Origin: Halostagnicola kamekurae
GTDB lineage: Archaea > Halobacteriota > Halobacteria > Halobacteriales > Natrialbaceae
Reading direction: 5' to 3'
DNA: 64,000 bases
Assembly: GCF_900116205.1 (NCBI RefSeq)
Contig: NZ_FOZS01000004.1
Location: 248,001-312,000 of the forward strand
Positions within the stretch are counted from its first letter, which is position 1; each line of letters starts with the position of its first letter. This document shows positions 35,094 to 43,338 of this stretch, piece after piece. The position numbers were made by a program, and so were the translations under genes. Under the pieces are notes generated by a model. That model searched no databases and was not told where the DNA came from. It worked only from the letters and a program-made list of their open reading frames with translations.

Positions 35094-35279
35094 ATGGAAA
35101 ATCACTCGGAGATCAACCGAAGCGCGGTAACGCGACAAACTCCTCAAGAAGGGGTTGAGGGGCTCGAAATGATGGACGAACTCACCAGCGAGAGTGAACT
35201 CACCGAATGCGATGTTCGGGAAATCGTCACTAGCATAAACGAACGAGGTCTCGAGCGTTTCGAGGAAAAGTCCGAATAA
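35094..35279 (+). CDS. Small acidic protein (61 aa)
   Basis: MENHSEINRSAVTRQTPQEG, then a Glu-rich helical region (LEMMDELTSESELTECDVRE, SINERGLERFEEKSE). No domain is recognised. Its position 18 bases after the small membrane protein gene suggests one transcript. Possibly a small regulator or chaperone; no evidence to choose. Confidence 0.45.
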   Translation: MENHSEINRSAVTRQTPQEGVEGLEMMDELTSESELTECDVREIVTSINERGLERFEEKSE

Positions 35280-35303
35280 CCGAGACAGCGCGTATTTCCC
35301 ACG

Positions 35304-36227
35304 TTATAGAAACAGCGCCGGCACGGTGTTCCGGAAGATGTTGAGCGAGATTACGAAGAGGAGACAGACGACGAACCAGTTGAACGTTCGCTCGTCGAAC
35401 TCGAGTCGCCGGAGATACGTGCCGCCGAGGAGTCCGACGATGGTGACGACGGCGATCACCGAGCCGAGCCAGAATCGGTAGGTCGTCAGCAGGTCGGTAA
35501 AGAACGCCATCTGAACGATTCGAACCGTGAATATCGTTCCCAGCACCATCGACAGGCCGCCGATATACCGCTCGGCGTCCCGCTCGAAGGTGTGGAAGTA
35601 CGCCGGCAGCAGCGGGCCGAGGTTCGCGAACGCGAGCAGGAACCCTTGCGAGAGGCCCGCGGTTCCGAGCGCCAACGGGTGGTGGGCTTCCTCGACCGTG
35701 ACGAAGTTCTGGACCAGCTGGAAGGCGACGTAGCCGAGCAGCACGAGCCCGATGACGAACGGGACGAGCGGCCCCGCGCTGAACGTCGCCAGCGCCATCA
35801 CGCCGATCACGGTCCCGACGATAGCGAGTACCAGCAGCGACCACTCTTCGCGAACGAACGACCACCCGGTTCCCGTCTCGGCGATCTGGAACGCGTTGAG
35901 CATCCACGGCGGGATCGCCAGCACGACGACCGTGACGGTCGGATCGATCACCGTCGCGAAAATCGGCGTCATGATCAGCGAGTAGCCGAACCCGGTCATC
36001 CCCTTGACGACGCCGCCGACGACGGCGACCAGCATTAACCCGGCGAGCAATCCGACCGAGAGATCGGACTGAATCCCCTGATCGACGTTCTCGAGTCCCG
36101 GAAAGAGGACGACCGAAGCCACTATAGCGAGCAGCGTGGCCCCAACCATGGTGATCTCGCGATAGCGGAACGCCCGCAGGTTCGTGAGGAACTGTTCGAT
36201 GTCGACCGTTGGTTCAGAAGCACTCAT
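35304..36227 (-). CDS. TauE/SafE-family sulfur-anion exporter (second copy)
   Basis: 307 residues from MSASEPTVDIEQFLTNLRAF; the ATG at 36227 is preferred over an upstream one at 36272 for its better start context. About eight helices and the repeated glycine-rich motif (VVGGVVKGMTGFGYSLIMTP) match TauE/SafE. It differs from the copy at 17835 by length and N-terminal extension. It lies upstream of the metal/sulfur cluster, which favours sulfite or a related anion as substrate (inference). Confidence 0.85.
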   Translation of the reverse strand: MSASEPTVDIEQFLTNLRAFRYREITMVGATLLAIVASVVLFPGLENVDQGIQSDLSVGLLAGLMLVAVVGGVVKGMTGFGYSLIMTPIFATVIDPTVTVVVLAIPPWMLNAFQIAETGTGWSFVREEWSLLVLAIVGTVIGVMALATFSAGPLVPFVIGLVLLGYVAFQLVQNFVTVEEAHHPLALGTAGLSQGFLLAFANLGPLLPAYFHTFERDAERYIGGLSMVLGTIFTVRIVQMAFFTDLLTTYRFWLGSVIAVVTIVGLLGGTYLRRLEFDERTFNWFVVCLLFVISLNIFRNTVPALFL

Positions 36228-36498
36228 ATTCGTTCGAAAGCGAATGGAGACGCCGATGGTTCGCCGATACACTGGTTCACCGCCCGATCCGTATTTGAGT
36301 GTCCGCTTCGGCGAGATTTAGCGCGGCTCGAGTTGCTGCTGAGACGACTGTCCGCCGAATCGAGGCCGCTCAGGCGCACCGACTGGCAATTTCGTGAACT
36401 CGCTCCGTCACCGATCGCGGATAAAACGGCCGCTACTACCGAAAATAGTTCGGATCACTGCCGGAGACTGGTCCGTCAGAGTCCGATCGTCCTCTCAA

Positions 36499-38046
36499 TT
36501 ACGCGTCCTTGTGGTCGTCGTGATCGTGGCTCGCGTGGCTGTCCTGCCCGTTATCAGCGCTCTCGTGGTCGTGATGGCGATCGTGATTATGGTCGTGGTG
36601 GTGATGGGCATGCGCTGTGCCCGAATCGGGTCCATGACGAGTGAACTGTCCGGAAAACGCTCGGTCGATCACCTCGGAAAGCGCGGGGTGGATGTGAACC
36701 GATTCGCGAACGTCCCAGACGGTTCCCGTGCCGGCTTTCATCGCGACGACCACCTCCTCGATCAGATTCGACGCGTCGGGACCGAGGACGTGACAGCCGA
36801 GGATTTCGCCGTCCGGTTCGATGATGACCTTCACGAACCCGCTCGCTTTCATCGCCTGCCCTCGAGCCGTATCTTCGTATCGGTAGGTCCCGGTCGCGTA
36901 CGTTCGGTCCGCTTCGCGAAGGTCCTGTTCGCGCGTCCCGACACCGGCCACCTCCGGCGATCCGAAGACCGCGAACGGCATCGCGGTGTAGTCGACCGGT
37001 TCTAACTTCTCGCCGAGGAGGTTGCGCACGACGGCTCCGGCCTCGTGATTCGCGTTGTGTTTCAGGAGGTACTCCCCGACGATGTCCCCGAGGGCCCAGA
37101 TCCCGTCGGCAGTCGTGCGGAGGTACTCGTCGGTCTCGAGGTAGCCGAACTCGTCAGTTTCGACGCCAGTGGCCTCGAGGTTCAGCAGATCCGAGTTCGG
37201 CTGCCTGCCGGCCGCGACGAGCAGGGTATCGCCGGTGACGGTCGCGTCGTCGCGCTCCGTCGCGTCGTCCCACGCCGGCGGGTACGGTCGGGCCTCGACG
37301 GTTACCTCCCCGTCGGCCTCGCTCGCTGCGACGGCTTCGTAGCCCGTGTAGACGCCGAAACGATCTGCGTAGCGTTCGGTGAACGCGGCGGCGATCGCTT
37401 CGTCCGCGGCCGGGAGGAGGTGGCGACGCCGACCCACGATCGAGACGTCACTCCCGAACGTGCCGAAGAAGTGGGCGAGCTCGGCCGCGATGTAGCCCCC
37501 GCCGACGATCACGAGTTCGTCGGGCGGCGTTTCCAACTTGAGCGCTTCGCGACTGGTGACGTATTCGACGCCCTCGATGCCTTCGATCGGCGGAATCCAC
37601 GGCCGCGTTCCCGCCGCGACGAGAACCGTCTCGGCGCGAGCGCGCTCGCCGACGTCGGGTCCCTCGATAATCTCGAGCGTTCGGTCGTCGACGAACCGGG
37701 CCTCGCCCTCGAGCAGCGTGTGCTGACTCGAGGCGCTGATTCCGTGGTGGATCGAGTCGGCGCTGCTCGAGACGTCTTCGTTCACTTCGCGCACGATGTC
37801 GGCGAAGTCGACGCCCGCCACGTCGGCGTGGATCCCGAACTCGTCGGCGCGTTCGACGGTCTGCATCACCTCCGCGTGGTACAGTAGCTGTTTCGAGGGG
37901 ATGCATCCGCGATTGAGACAGGTGCCGCCGAGCGGTCCCTTTTCGATGACGGCGACCGACTCGCCGCGGTCCGCCAGCGCGCTCGCCACGTCGAGGCCGG
38001 AACCGGACCCGACGACCATGAAGTCGTACGTCGGGGTGTCGTCCAT
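36499..38046 (-). CDS. Pyridine nucleotide-disulfide oxidoreductase with His-rich tail
   Basis: 515 residues. Motifs are VVGSGSGLDVASALADRG (FAD), redox CLNRGCIPSK with both cysteines, and LVIVGGGYIAAELAHFFGTF (NAD(P)H), plus a C-terminal dimer domain ending HIHPALSEVIDRAF. This resembles dihydrolipoyl dehydrogenases and mercuric reductases. The final ~45 residues are an unusual extension with HAHHHHDHNHDRHHDHE and more His/Asp repeats, suggesting a metal-binding tail. No MerA-type N-terminal HMA domain. The start MDDTPTYDF at 38046 is preferred to an upstream ATG. Its neighbours are a 39-aa membrane ORF and a ZIP transporter. Confidence 0.85.
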   Translation of the reverse strand: MDDTPTYDFMVVGSGSGLDVASALADRGESVAVIEKGPLGGTCLNRGCIPSKQLLYHAEVMQTVERADEFGIHADVAGVDFADIVREVNEDVSSSADSIHHGISASSQHTLLEGEARFVDDRTLEIIEGPDVGERARAETVLVAAGTRPWIPPIEGIEGVEYVTSREALKLETPPDELVIVGGGYIAAELAHFFGTFGSDVSIVGRRRHLLPAADEAIAAAFTERYADRFGVYTGYEAVAASEADGEVTVEARPYPPAWDDATERDDATVTGDTLLVAAGRQPNSDLLNLEATGVETDEFGYLETDEYLRTTADGIWALGDIVGEYLLKHNANHEAGAVVRNLLGEKLEPVDYTAMPFAVFGSPEVAGVGTREQDLREADRTYATGTYRYEDTARGQAMKASGFVKVIIEPDGEILGCHVLGPDASNLIEEVVVAMKAGTGTVWDVRESVHIHPALSEVIDRAFSGQFTRHGPDSGTAHAHHHHDHNHDRHHDHESADNGQDSHASHDHDDHKDA

Positions 38047-38088
38047 AGACGGACGACCACGAGCGGTTCCTTTAATCAATGCGCCGCA

Positions 38089-38208
38089 TCACTGACCGTT
38101 CGCCCACGCGTACTGACCCCCGACGAGGTACAGAGAGAGGATGCTCGCGCTTACCAGAATTCCCGCCGCCATAGTTATTATCGAATACTCGTACGGAGAA
38201 CCAATCAT
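38089..38208 (-). CDS. Very small membrane protein (39 aa)
   Basis: MIGSPYEYSIITMAAGILVS followed by ASILSLYLVGGQYAWANGQ* encodes one hydrophobic helix with a short polar end. It starts at the ATG complementary to 38206-38208 and lies between the ZIP and oxidoreductase genes on the same strand. Function unknown. Confidence 0.4.
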   Translation of the reverse strand: MIGSPYEYSIITMAAGILVSASILSLYLVGGQYAWANGQ

Positions 38209-38269
38209 CGGCCGCGGTTTGAGTACCCCGAGATAGAGGTGCTCGAGTTGATGAACGACGAACGGGAGT

Positions 38270-39187
38270 TTAAACGGCAACGACCGGTAACATCGCAACG
38301 ACGCCCGCCGCGAAGCCGACGAGGAGTTCGTTGCGACCGCCGTGGGGCAACGCGGCACCCGTCTCGAGCGCCTCGGGAATGAACTCGGTCGCGACCAGAT
38401 AGACCATCGCACCGGCGGCGAACCCGAAGCCGAACGGCAGGAACGCCTCGGCCCACGAGACGAAGACGAACGCGATGACCGCCCCGATCGGCTGGGGGAG
38501 ACTCGAGAAGATTGCCGCGCCGACCATGCGCCAGTTCGACAGCCCCATCGCCCGCATCGGGATGGCGATGGCGGTTCCCTCGGGAACGTTGTGTATCGAG
38601 ATGGCGACTGTCATGAACAGCGCGAGGAGGGGAATCGACACGCCGAGGATCGAAAGCCCTCCCTCGAGGCCGAGTTCGGCGAACGAGACGCCAACGGCGA
38701 CGCCCTCGGGGAAGCTGTGGACGGTGAGGATCCCCAGGATGAGGACGAGCGTTTTCGGGTCGCCGTCGGCGAACGCCGCGGCCTCGAGCGGCGGGTCGTC
38801 GGGGCCGGGGTTTGACTCTTCCGCTCTTCCGGCGTCGAGTTGCCCGTCACCGCCGTCGACTTCGTGCTGGAGATCATCGTGGCGGTCTACACTCCCGATA
38901 TCGACTCCCTCGAGGATCCGGTCGGACACTTCGACGAGCGCGACGCCCGCCAGCAATCCGGCGACCATGAGCGTGGGAAACCCGCTTGAGGCGTACGCCA
39001 GGCCCTCGTCGACCAGTCCGAGCACGGACACGGTCACCATGATTCCCGACGCGACGCCCCACAGTCCCACGTTCCAGCGGTCGCTGAAATCGTCGATAAA
39101 GAAGAAGGGCACTGCGCCGAGCCCCGTCGCGAGCGCGGTAGCGAGCCCGGCCACGAATACGACGATGAGGTTCTCCACGAGGGCCAT
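38270..39187 (-). CDS. ZIP-family metal transporter
   Basis: 305 residues with eight predicted helices and a His/Asp/Glu-rich cytoplasmic loop between TM3 and TM4. The TM4 and TM5 metal-site motifs are HSFPEGVAVGVSF and HNVPEGTAIAIP. ZIP proteins bring divalent metals such as Zn2+ or Fe2+ into the cytosol. A DtxR-like palindrome (39239-39253) lies 52 bp upstream of the start (ATG 39187; a second ATG two codons upstream is also in frame). The His-tailed oxidoreductase downstream may be in the same regulon. Confidence 0.85.
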   Translation of the reverse strand: MALVENLIVVFVAGLATALATGLGAVPFFFIDDFSDRWNVGLWGVASGIMVTVSVLGLVDEGLAYASSGFPTLMVAGLLAGVALVEVSDRILEGVDIGSVDRHDDLQHEVDGGDGQLDAGRAEESNPGPDDPPLEAAAFADGDPKTLVLILGILTVHSFPEGVAVGVSFAELGLEGGLSILGVSIPLLALFMTVAISIHNVPEGTAIAIPMRAMGLSNWRMVGAAIFSSLPQPIGAVIAFVFVSWAEAFLPFGFGFAAGAMVYLVATEFIPEALETGAALPHGGRNELLVGFAAGVVAMLPVVAV

Positions 39188-39238
39188 ATGCACACTATGG
39201 AGAAGGCAACAAAGAGCCTTTCTAGAATACGAAATTTA

Positions 39239-39253
39239 TTTGGTTAACCTAAA
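39239..39253. promoter_or_regulatory. Candidate metal-responsive operator upstream of ZIP gene
   Basis: TTTGGTTAACCTAAA is a near-palindrome of the TTAGGTTAACC type used by DtxR/SirR-family repressors. It overlaps the AT-rich promoter at 39200-39255. The DtxR connection is inferred from motif shape only; no such regulator gene is in the window. Confidence 0.4.
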
Positions 39254-39300
39254 ACTATCGATGCCCGTTTGATCGATCTCCCGCGATGCAGCCGTCGAGA

Positions 39301-40434
39301 TCAGTTCGCAGCGCAGTTGTTCGGACCGAGTTCGAGCGCCTCGACGTCGCTACCCGGTTGCTCTCTCCCCCAGTTGATCTGTTTGATCTCGTTGTAGTTC
39401 GCCGGTTCGTCCGCGAGGCTCTCGACGATCGTTTCGACGAACGCGGTTTCGTCGCCGTCCTCGGCGTACCCGAGGAGTTCGTTCGTCGTCTCCGCTCGGA
39501 GGTCGCCCAGTTCGGTCGCGACCGGACGGACTGATTCGTCGCTGAAGTGTCCGGGGAGCACCACCGTGTCGTCCGCAAAATCGGTCAGCCGATCGAGGCT
39601 GTCGAACAGTTGGCTCGAGGCCTCGCGGACGGCGTCCTCGGACCCGTCCTCGAGATCGGGTCGACCGACGCTTCGGAGGAACAGCGTATCGCCAGCGAAG
39701 ATGCCGTCCTCGAACGCGAACGAGACGCTGCCGGGAGTGTGCCCCGGAGTGTGCAGGACCTCGAGTTCGCGCTGGCCGACCGGGATCGTCTCGCCGTCCT
39801 CGAGGGTGGTGACGTTCTCGAGGTCGCCGGCGTCGTCCCCGTGGAGGTAGTAGGGAACGTCGAGTTCGCCCGCGAGTCGGCGCGCGCCGGAGACGTGGTC
39901 GGCGTGTGCGTGGGTATCCGCGACGCCGACGATCTCGAGGTCGCGCTCGTCGGCCGCGTTCAGGTACCGATCGATGTACTGGCTCGGATCGACGACGACG
40001 GCCTCGTCGCCGTCGTGGGCGAGATACGAGACACAACCCGTACCCGGTCGAACGATCTGGACGACCCCATCGAGCCCGGTGGCGTCCCCGAGATCGTACT
40101 GGCGGTGGACGCGGCCCCAGCCGTTCATTCCGCCGTCGATCGATTTCGCGTCGAACCCGTGATCGCGGAGGAACTCGGCGGCTCGAGCGGACGTAACGCC
40201 CGCCACGCAGACGACCGCGATTTCCGTGTCTTTCGGGAGTTCGTCCAGCCGGTTCTCGAGCGTGGAGTAATCGTACGCGAGCAGTTCGTCGTAGATCGGG
40301 AGGTTCGTGCTGCCCTCGATTTGCCACTCCTCGTACTCGGCTTCGTTTCTGACGTCGAGAACGAACAGCTCCGGTGTCTCCTCGTCCTCGAGTCGTCGAG
40401 CGACGTCCGACGGATCGATCTTTGTATTGCTCAT
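39301..40434 (-). CDS. Rhodanese-MBL fusion (persulfide/sulfur-carrier hydrolase type)
   Basis: 377 residues. An N-terminal rhodanese domain (~1-110) has the active loop VVCVAGVTSARA with Cys near 79 and the typical GGMNGWG. A C-terminal MBL-fold domain (~130-330) has HAHADH, HTPGHTPGSVSF, FAGDTLF and LPGHFSDE metal ligands. Known persulfide dioxygenase-rhodanese fusions such as CstB have the reverse order, so this is a distinct architecture, frequent in haloarchaea. The tail ALELGPNNCAAN is shared with the second copy at 45530. ATG 40434 lies within operator half-sites (40424-40446), consistent with a leaderless transcript. Confidence 0.9.
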   Translation of the reverse strand: MSNTKIDPSDVARRLEDEETPELFVLDVRNEAEYEEWQIEGSTNLPIYDELLAYDYSTLENRLDELPKDTEIAVVCVAGVTSARAAEFLRDHGFDAKSIDGGMNGWGRVHRQYDLGDATGLDGVVQIVRPGTGCVSYLAHDGDEAVVVDPSQYIDRYLNAADERDLEIVGVADTHAHADHVSGARRLAGELDVPYYLHGDDAGDLENVTTLEDGETIPVGQRELEVLHTPGHTPGSVSFAFEDGIFAGDTLFLRSVGRPDLEDGSEDAVREASSQLFDSLDRLTDFADDTVVLPGHFSDESVRPVATELGDLRAETTNELLGYAEDGDETAFVETIVESLADEPANYNEIKQINWGREQPGSDVEALELGPNNCAAN

Positions 40435-40446
40435 TATGCCCAATAC
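40424..40446. promoter_or_regulatory. Operator GTATTG-N11-CAATAC over the start of rhodanese-MBL-1
   Basis: GTATTG at 40424-40429 and CAATAC at 40441-40446, 11 bases apart, enclose the ATG. A TATA-like TTTAAGTATC on the minus strand (~40455-40465) places the start site inside the operator, so bound repressor would block transcription or translation of a leaderless message. The same motif with the same spacing occurs at 46936-46958. Confidence 0.7.
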
Positions 40447-40632
40447 TACTGGGCCGTGATACTTAAAATCTCGGTCGCGTGTAGATAAATCAATAGGAGC
40501 GATAGAGGCGGCTGAGAGACGGTAGCGTAGTCGAGCTTTGGATCCCATATACGTATTCGTTGACCGAATTCCGACCCGGTAGGAATTGCCTTTCCGGGTA
40601 TATATGGTAGCGTTCGTACACTCACATGTACT

Positions 40633-42486
40633 ATGAGAGGATCCACAGAACCACTCGTCTCGAGAGTATCTCGCCGAAAGCTCCTCATAGCCTCCGGCGC
40701 GGCGGGTTTCTCGGTGCTAGCGGGGTGTGCTAGTGAGTCGACAGATCCGGCGGCGACCCAGACCGCAGAGACCATGACGGCGCATTCGTCTCCGGACCTA
40801 GAGAAGTGGGTCACCGAGCTTCCCAGACCGGCCGTCGCCGAGCCGTCGGGGACGAAAGACGGACACCCACACTACGAACTCACGATGGGCGAATTCGAGC
40901 AGAAACTCCACCCCGACCTACCGGAGACGACCGTCTGGGGGTACGGTGGGTCGTTCCCCGGGCCGACGATCGAGGCCGAGCAAGGCGAACCGATCTCCGT
41001 TCGGTGGGAAAACGACCTCCCGGACGAGCACCTCCTGCCCGTTGACACGTCGATCCACAGCGAGACGATCCCGTACGACCTGCCGGGCATTCGAGCCGTC
41101 ACCCACCTTCATGGCGGGAACGTCGAAGCGGAGAGCGACGGTCACGCACAGGCGTGGTACACTCGAGACTTCGAGGAGACCGGGCCCGCCTTCGAATCGA
41201 AAGACGACTACTACGCGAACGAGCAACCGGCCTCGACGCTGTGGTATCACGACCACTCGCTGGGTATCACCCGGTTGAACGTCTACGCCGGACTCGCGGG
41301 GTTCTACCTCCTTCGAAGCGACACCGAACGCTCCCTCGACCTGCCCGACGGAGAGTACGAGATTCCGATCGTCTTGCAAGACCGAAGCTTCAACGAGGAC
41401 GGCTCGTTGTTCTACCCAAGCGCCATCTCGGAGGAACAATCGCTCGGAGACGACTCGAAACCCGATCCGAGTATCGTTCCGCAGTTCTACGGCGATACCT
41501 CGGTCGTCAACGGCAAAGCGTGGCCACGTCTCTCCGTCGAACCCAGAACGTATCGGCTGCGCCTCCTCAACGGTGCGAACAGCCGGTACTACTCGCTCGC
41601 GCTCCGCGAGTACGACGAATCGTCCGGCGAAACCGGCGGCGACGGACCGGCGTTCGTCCAGATCGGAAATGACGGCGGACTCTTCTCGGAACCGGTCGAA
41701 GTCGACGGTCGGCTCGAGCTATCAGGCGGACAGCGCGCCGACGTCCTCGTCGACTTCAGCGAGTACGCGGGCGAAACACTGCTCTTGCACAACGACGCGC
41801 CCGCGCTCTACCGCGGCGAAACGAACGCACCGGACGACGACCTCGTCCCACTGCCGGAGATCATGACCATCGAGGTGAGCGACGACGGTACTGCGGGCGA
41901 ATCCGCGCAACTGCCCGAGTCGCTCGCACGGGTGCCGGACATCCCGGTCGACTCCGTCGACAACCAGCGCTACCTGACGCTCAACGCCGGCGCGACCGAC
42001 GACTACGGGCGGAAACTCCACCTGCTCGGAAACGAGGACGACCCCTCGGGACTCATGGTCACCGACGAAGTCACCGAGGAACCGTCGCTCGGCGATACCG
42101 AAATCTGGAGCATCGCCAACCGGACCGCGATGTCGCATCCAGTTCACCTCCACCTTGTCCACTTCCAGGTGCTCGGCCGAGAGGGTATCGGCGACTACGA
42201 ACCGGGTGACGAAGTCGATCCGGACGCACTCGAGGAACCCGCCCCCTACGAACTGGGCTGGAACGACGTCGTCAACGTCGATCCCGGCGAGGTGGTTCAC
42301 GTCATCGTCCACTTCGGGGAGTACGAGGGTCTGTTCACCGATCAGACCGGCGAGTATATGTGGCACTGTCACATGCTCGAGCACGAGGACCACGACATGA
42401 TGCGTCCGTTCACCGTCGTCGAGAGCGACGACGACGGATCCGACTCGACGAACGAGGGCGGCACCGACTCCGATACCGACCAGTAG
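40633..42486 (+). CDS. Multicopper oxidase, laccase/CotA-like, Tat-exported
   Basis: 617 residues. The Tat signal SRVSRRKLLIASGAAGFSVL and LAGC suggests export with a lipid anchor. All four copper motifs are visible: HLHGGNVE (~158), WYHDHSLG (~203), HPVHLHLVHF (~502) and MWHCHMLEHEDH (~576). The axial ligand and order match the CotA/bilirubin-oxidase group. It oxidises phenols, metals or sulfur compounds with O2 on the cell surface. It is divergent from the rhodanese-MBL gene; the short spacing (~200 bp) allows shared regulation. The tail is Asp/Ser-rich. Confidence 0.9.
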   Translation: MRGSTEPLVSRVSRRKLLIASGAAGFSVLAGCASESTDPAATQTAETMTAHSSPDLEKWVTELPRPAVAEPSGTKDGHPHYELTMGEFEQKLHPDLPETTVWGYGGSFPGPTIEAEQGEPISVRWENDLPDEHLLPVDTSIHSETIPYDLPGIRAVTHLHGGNVEAESDGHAQAWYTRDFEETGPAFESKDDYYANEQPASTLWYHDHSLGITRLNVYAGLAGFYLLRSDTERSLDLPDGEYEIPIVLQDRSFNEDGSLFYPSAISEEQSLGDDSKPDPSIVPQFYGDTSVVNGKAWPRLSVEPRTYRLRLLNGANSRYYSLALREYDESSGETGGDGPAFVQIGNDGGLFSEPVEVDGRLELSGGQRADVLVDFSEYAGETLLLHNDAPALYRGETNAPDDDLVPLPEIMTIEVSDDGTAGESAQLPESLARVPDIPVDSVDNQRYLTLNAGATDDYGRKLHLLGNEDDPSGLMVTDEVTEEPSLGDTEIWSIANRTAMSHPVHLHLVHFQVLGREGIGDYEPGDEVDPDALEEPAPYELGWNDVVNVDPGEVVHVIVHFGEYEGLFTDQTGEYMWHCHMLEHEDHDMMRPFTVVESDDDGSDSTNEGGTDSDTDQ

Positions 42487-42803
42487 CCGTCCTCAGTCGG
42501 AAAGTTGAGTCTCGTTTGACGGATCGTGGGTCAATCGATGCGCCGTATACTACACGGTATTGCTGCCGTTCTACAGGCGGAGCAGGCCGAGTGCCTCGGG
42601 TTGTCCGAAAGACTCGTCTTTCGGGATCAAGCGAACCCTTCGGGTTCACGGGCGGTAAGGCCTAGAGAAATCCGAAAAAATCACCTGTTTGATTACGGAC
42701 AACTGGTACGATTTCGTCAGAACGAATCGTGCTACCACCGTAATCGCCATCTCGGTGTTAACACATACCGATCCGTGAGCTGTTGTCGCGTCACTCGGTC
42801 CAG
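42487..42803. other. Convergent intergenic region between MCO and HTH genes
   Basis: About 317 bases, with both flanking genes ending toward it. It holds the three-hairpin array described separately (42587-42647) and no open frame with family features. Confidence 0.5.
42587..42647. ncRNA. Three tandem perfect hairpins, structured RNA or IS-end candidate
   Basis: Within 61 bases: CCGAG-TGC-CTCGG (42587-42599), CCGAAAGA-CTCG-TCTTTCGG (42605-42624) and GAACCC-TTC-GGGTTC (42633-42647). All stems are without mismatches. This could be a bidirectional terminator zone, or a relic of an IS605/IS1341 (TnpB) RNA end, which uses similar hairpins. No tnpB frame is near. Whether it is transcribed is unknown. 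Confidence 0.4.
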
Positions 42804-43211
42804 CTAACTCGAGGCGGGCGCTTCCGCTTCGGGCCCGGCGTTTTCGTACTTGTCTTCGAACTCCTGAATGAGCAGCCCCATCTTCGCGTACCAGTCGTTC
42901 AACATGCGCTGCATGTCGTTTGCGATCTGGGTCGGGTCTGCGGGGTGATAGACGTGGTAGTAACCGCCCTGATCGTAGTTGATCTGCTCTTTTTGGATGA
43001 AGCCGCTCTGGAGGAGCCGCTGGATCGACCGGTAGGCGGTCGATCGCTCGCGGTCGACTCGCTCGCCGATCTCGTCGATCGTGAGCGGTTCCTCGCTCTC
43101 GACCATCACGCGGAAACACTCCTTGTCGAGTTGCTTGAGTCCGTGGATGCACTCGAGCAGCCCCTCGCATTCCATGTCCTGCTGGAGTTGTTCTGCCATC
43201 GAGTTCGCCAT
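42804..43211 (-). CDS. Winged-helix transcriptional regulator of the sulfur locus
   Basis: 135 residues from MANSMAEQLQQDMECEGLLE. The winged helix is ESEEPLTIDEIGERVDRERS and TAYRSIQRLLQSGFIQKEQI, followed by a tyrosine-rich wing and a short acidic coil. It resembles TrmB/MarR-type regulators of haloarchaea. The sole Cys pair (Cys in MECEGLLECIHGL, plus KECFRV) could sense sulfane sulfur (inference). A palindrome ATTGCGCAAT lies at 43260-43269 upstream of its own TATA box. The gene is bracketed by MCO and PiT genes. Confidence 0.75.
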   Translation of the reverse strand: MANSMAEQLQQDMECEGLLECIHGLKQLDKECFRVMVESEEPLTIDEIGERVDRERSTAYRSIQRLLQSGFIQKEQINYDQGGYYHVYHPADPTQIANDMQRMLNDWYAKMGLLIQEFEDKYENAGPEAEAPASS

Positions 43212-43259
43212 GTTACTATCCCGGAGTAGGGGACGTGTCGATATAAGAGTTGTGTGAAT

Positions 43260-43269
43260 ATTGCGCAAT
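43260..43269. promoter_or_regulatory. Palindrome ATTGCGCAAT upstream of the HTH gene
   Basis: A perfect 10-bp palindrome, flanked as ATATTGCGCAATCT, 49 bases upstream of the regulator's ATG and just beyond its TATA-like CTTATATCG. The arms match the half-site TATTG/CAATA seen in the other sulfur promoters, with 2-base spacing as at 46897-46908, so it is a plausible autoregulatory site. Confidence 0.5.
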
Positions 43270-43338
43270 CTCACTGAGCAATCGTCGTGTCTGGACCTGG
43301 TACGAGATTACGGGAAACGCTGAGTGTAGACATAGCTC

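Noticed and set aside
39350-40327. A 325-aa Arg-rich open frame in the rhodanese-MBL gene
   Set aside because: Alternative-frame shadow; no start signal and improbable composition.
39301-40434. Assigning the rhodanese-MBL fusion as CstB/persulfide dioxygenase
   Set aside because: The domain order is reversed and iron-site evidence cannot be judged by eye; only the general class is given.
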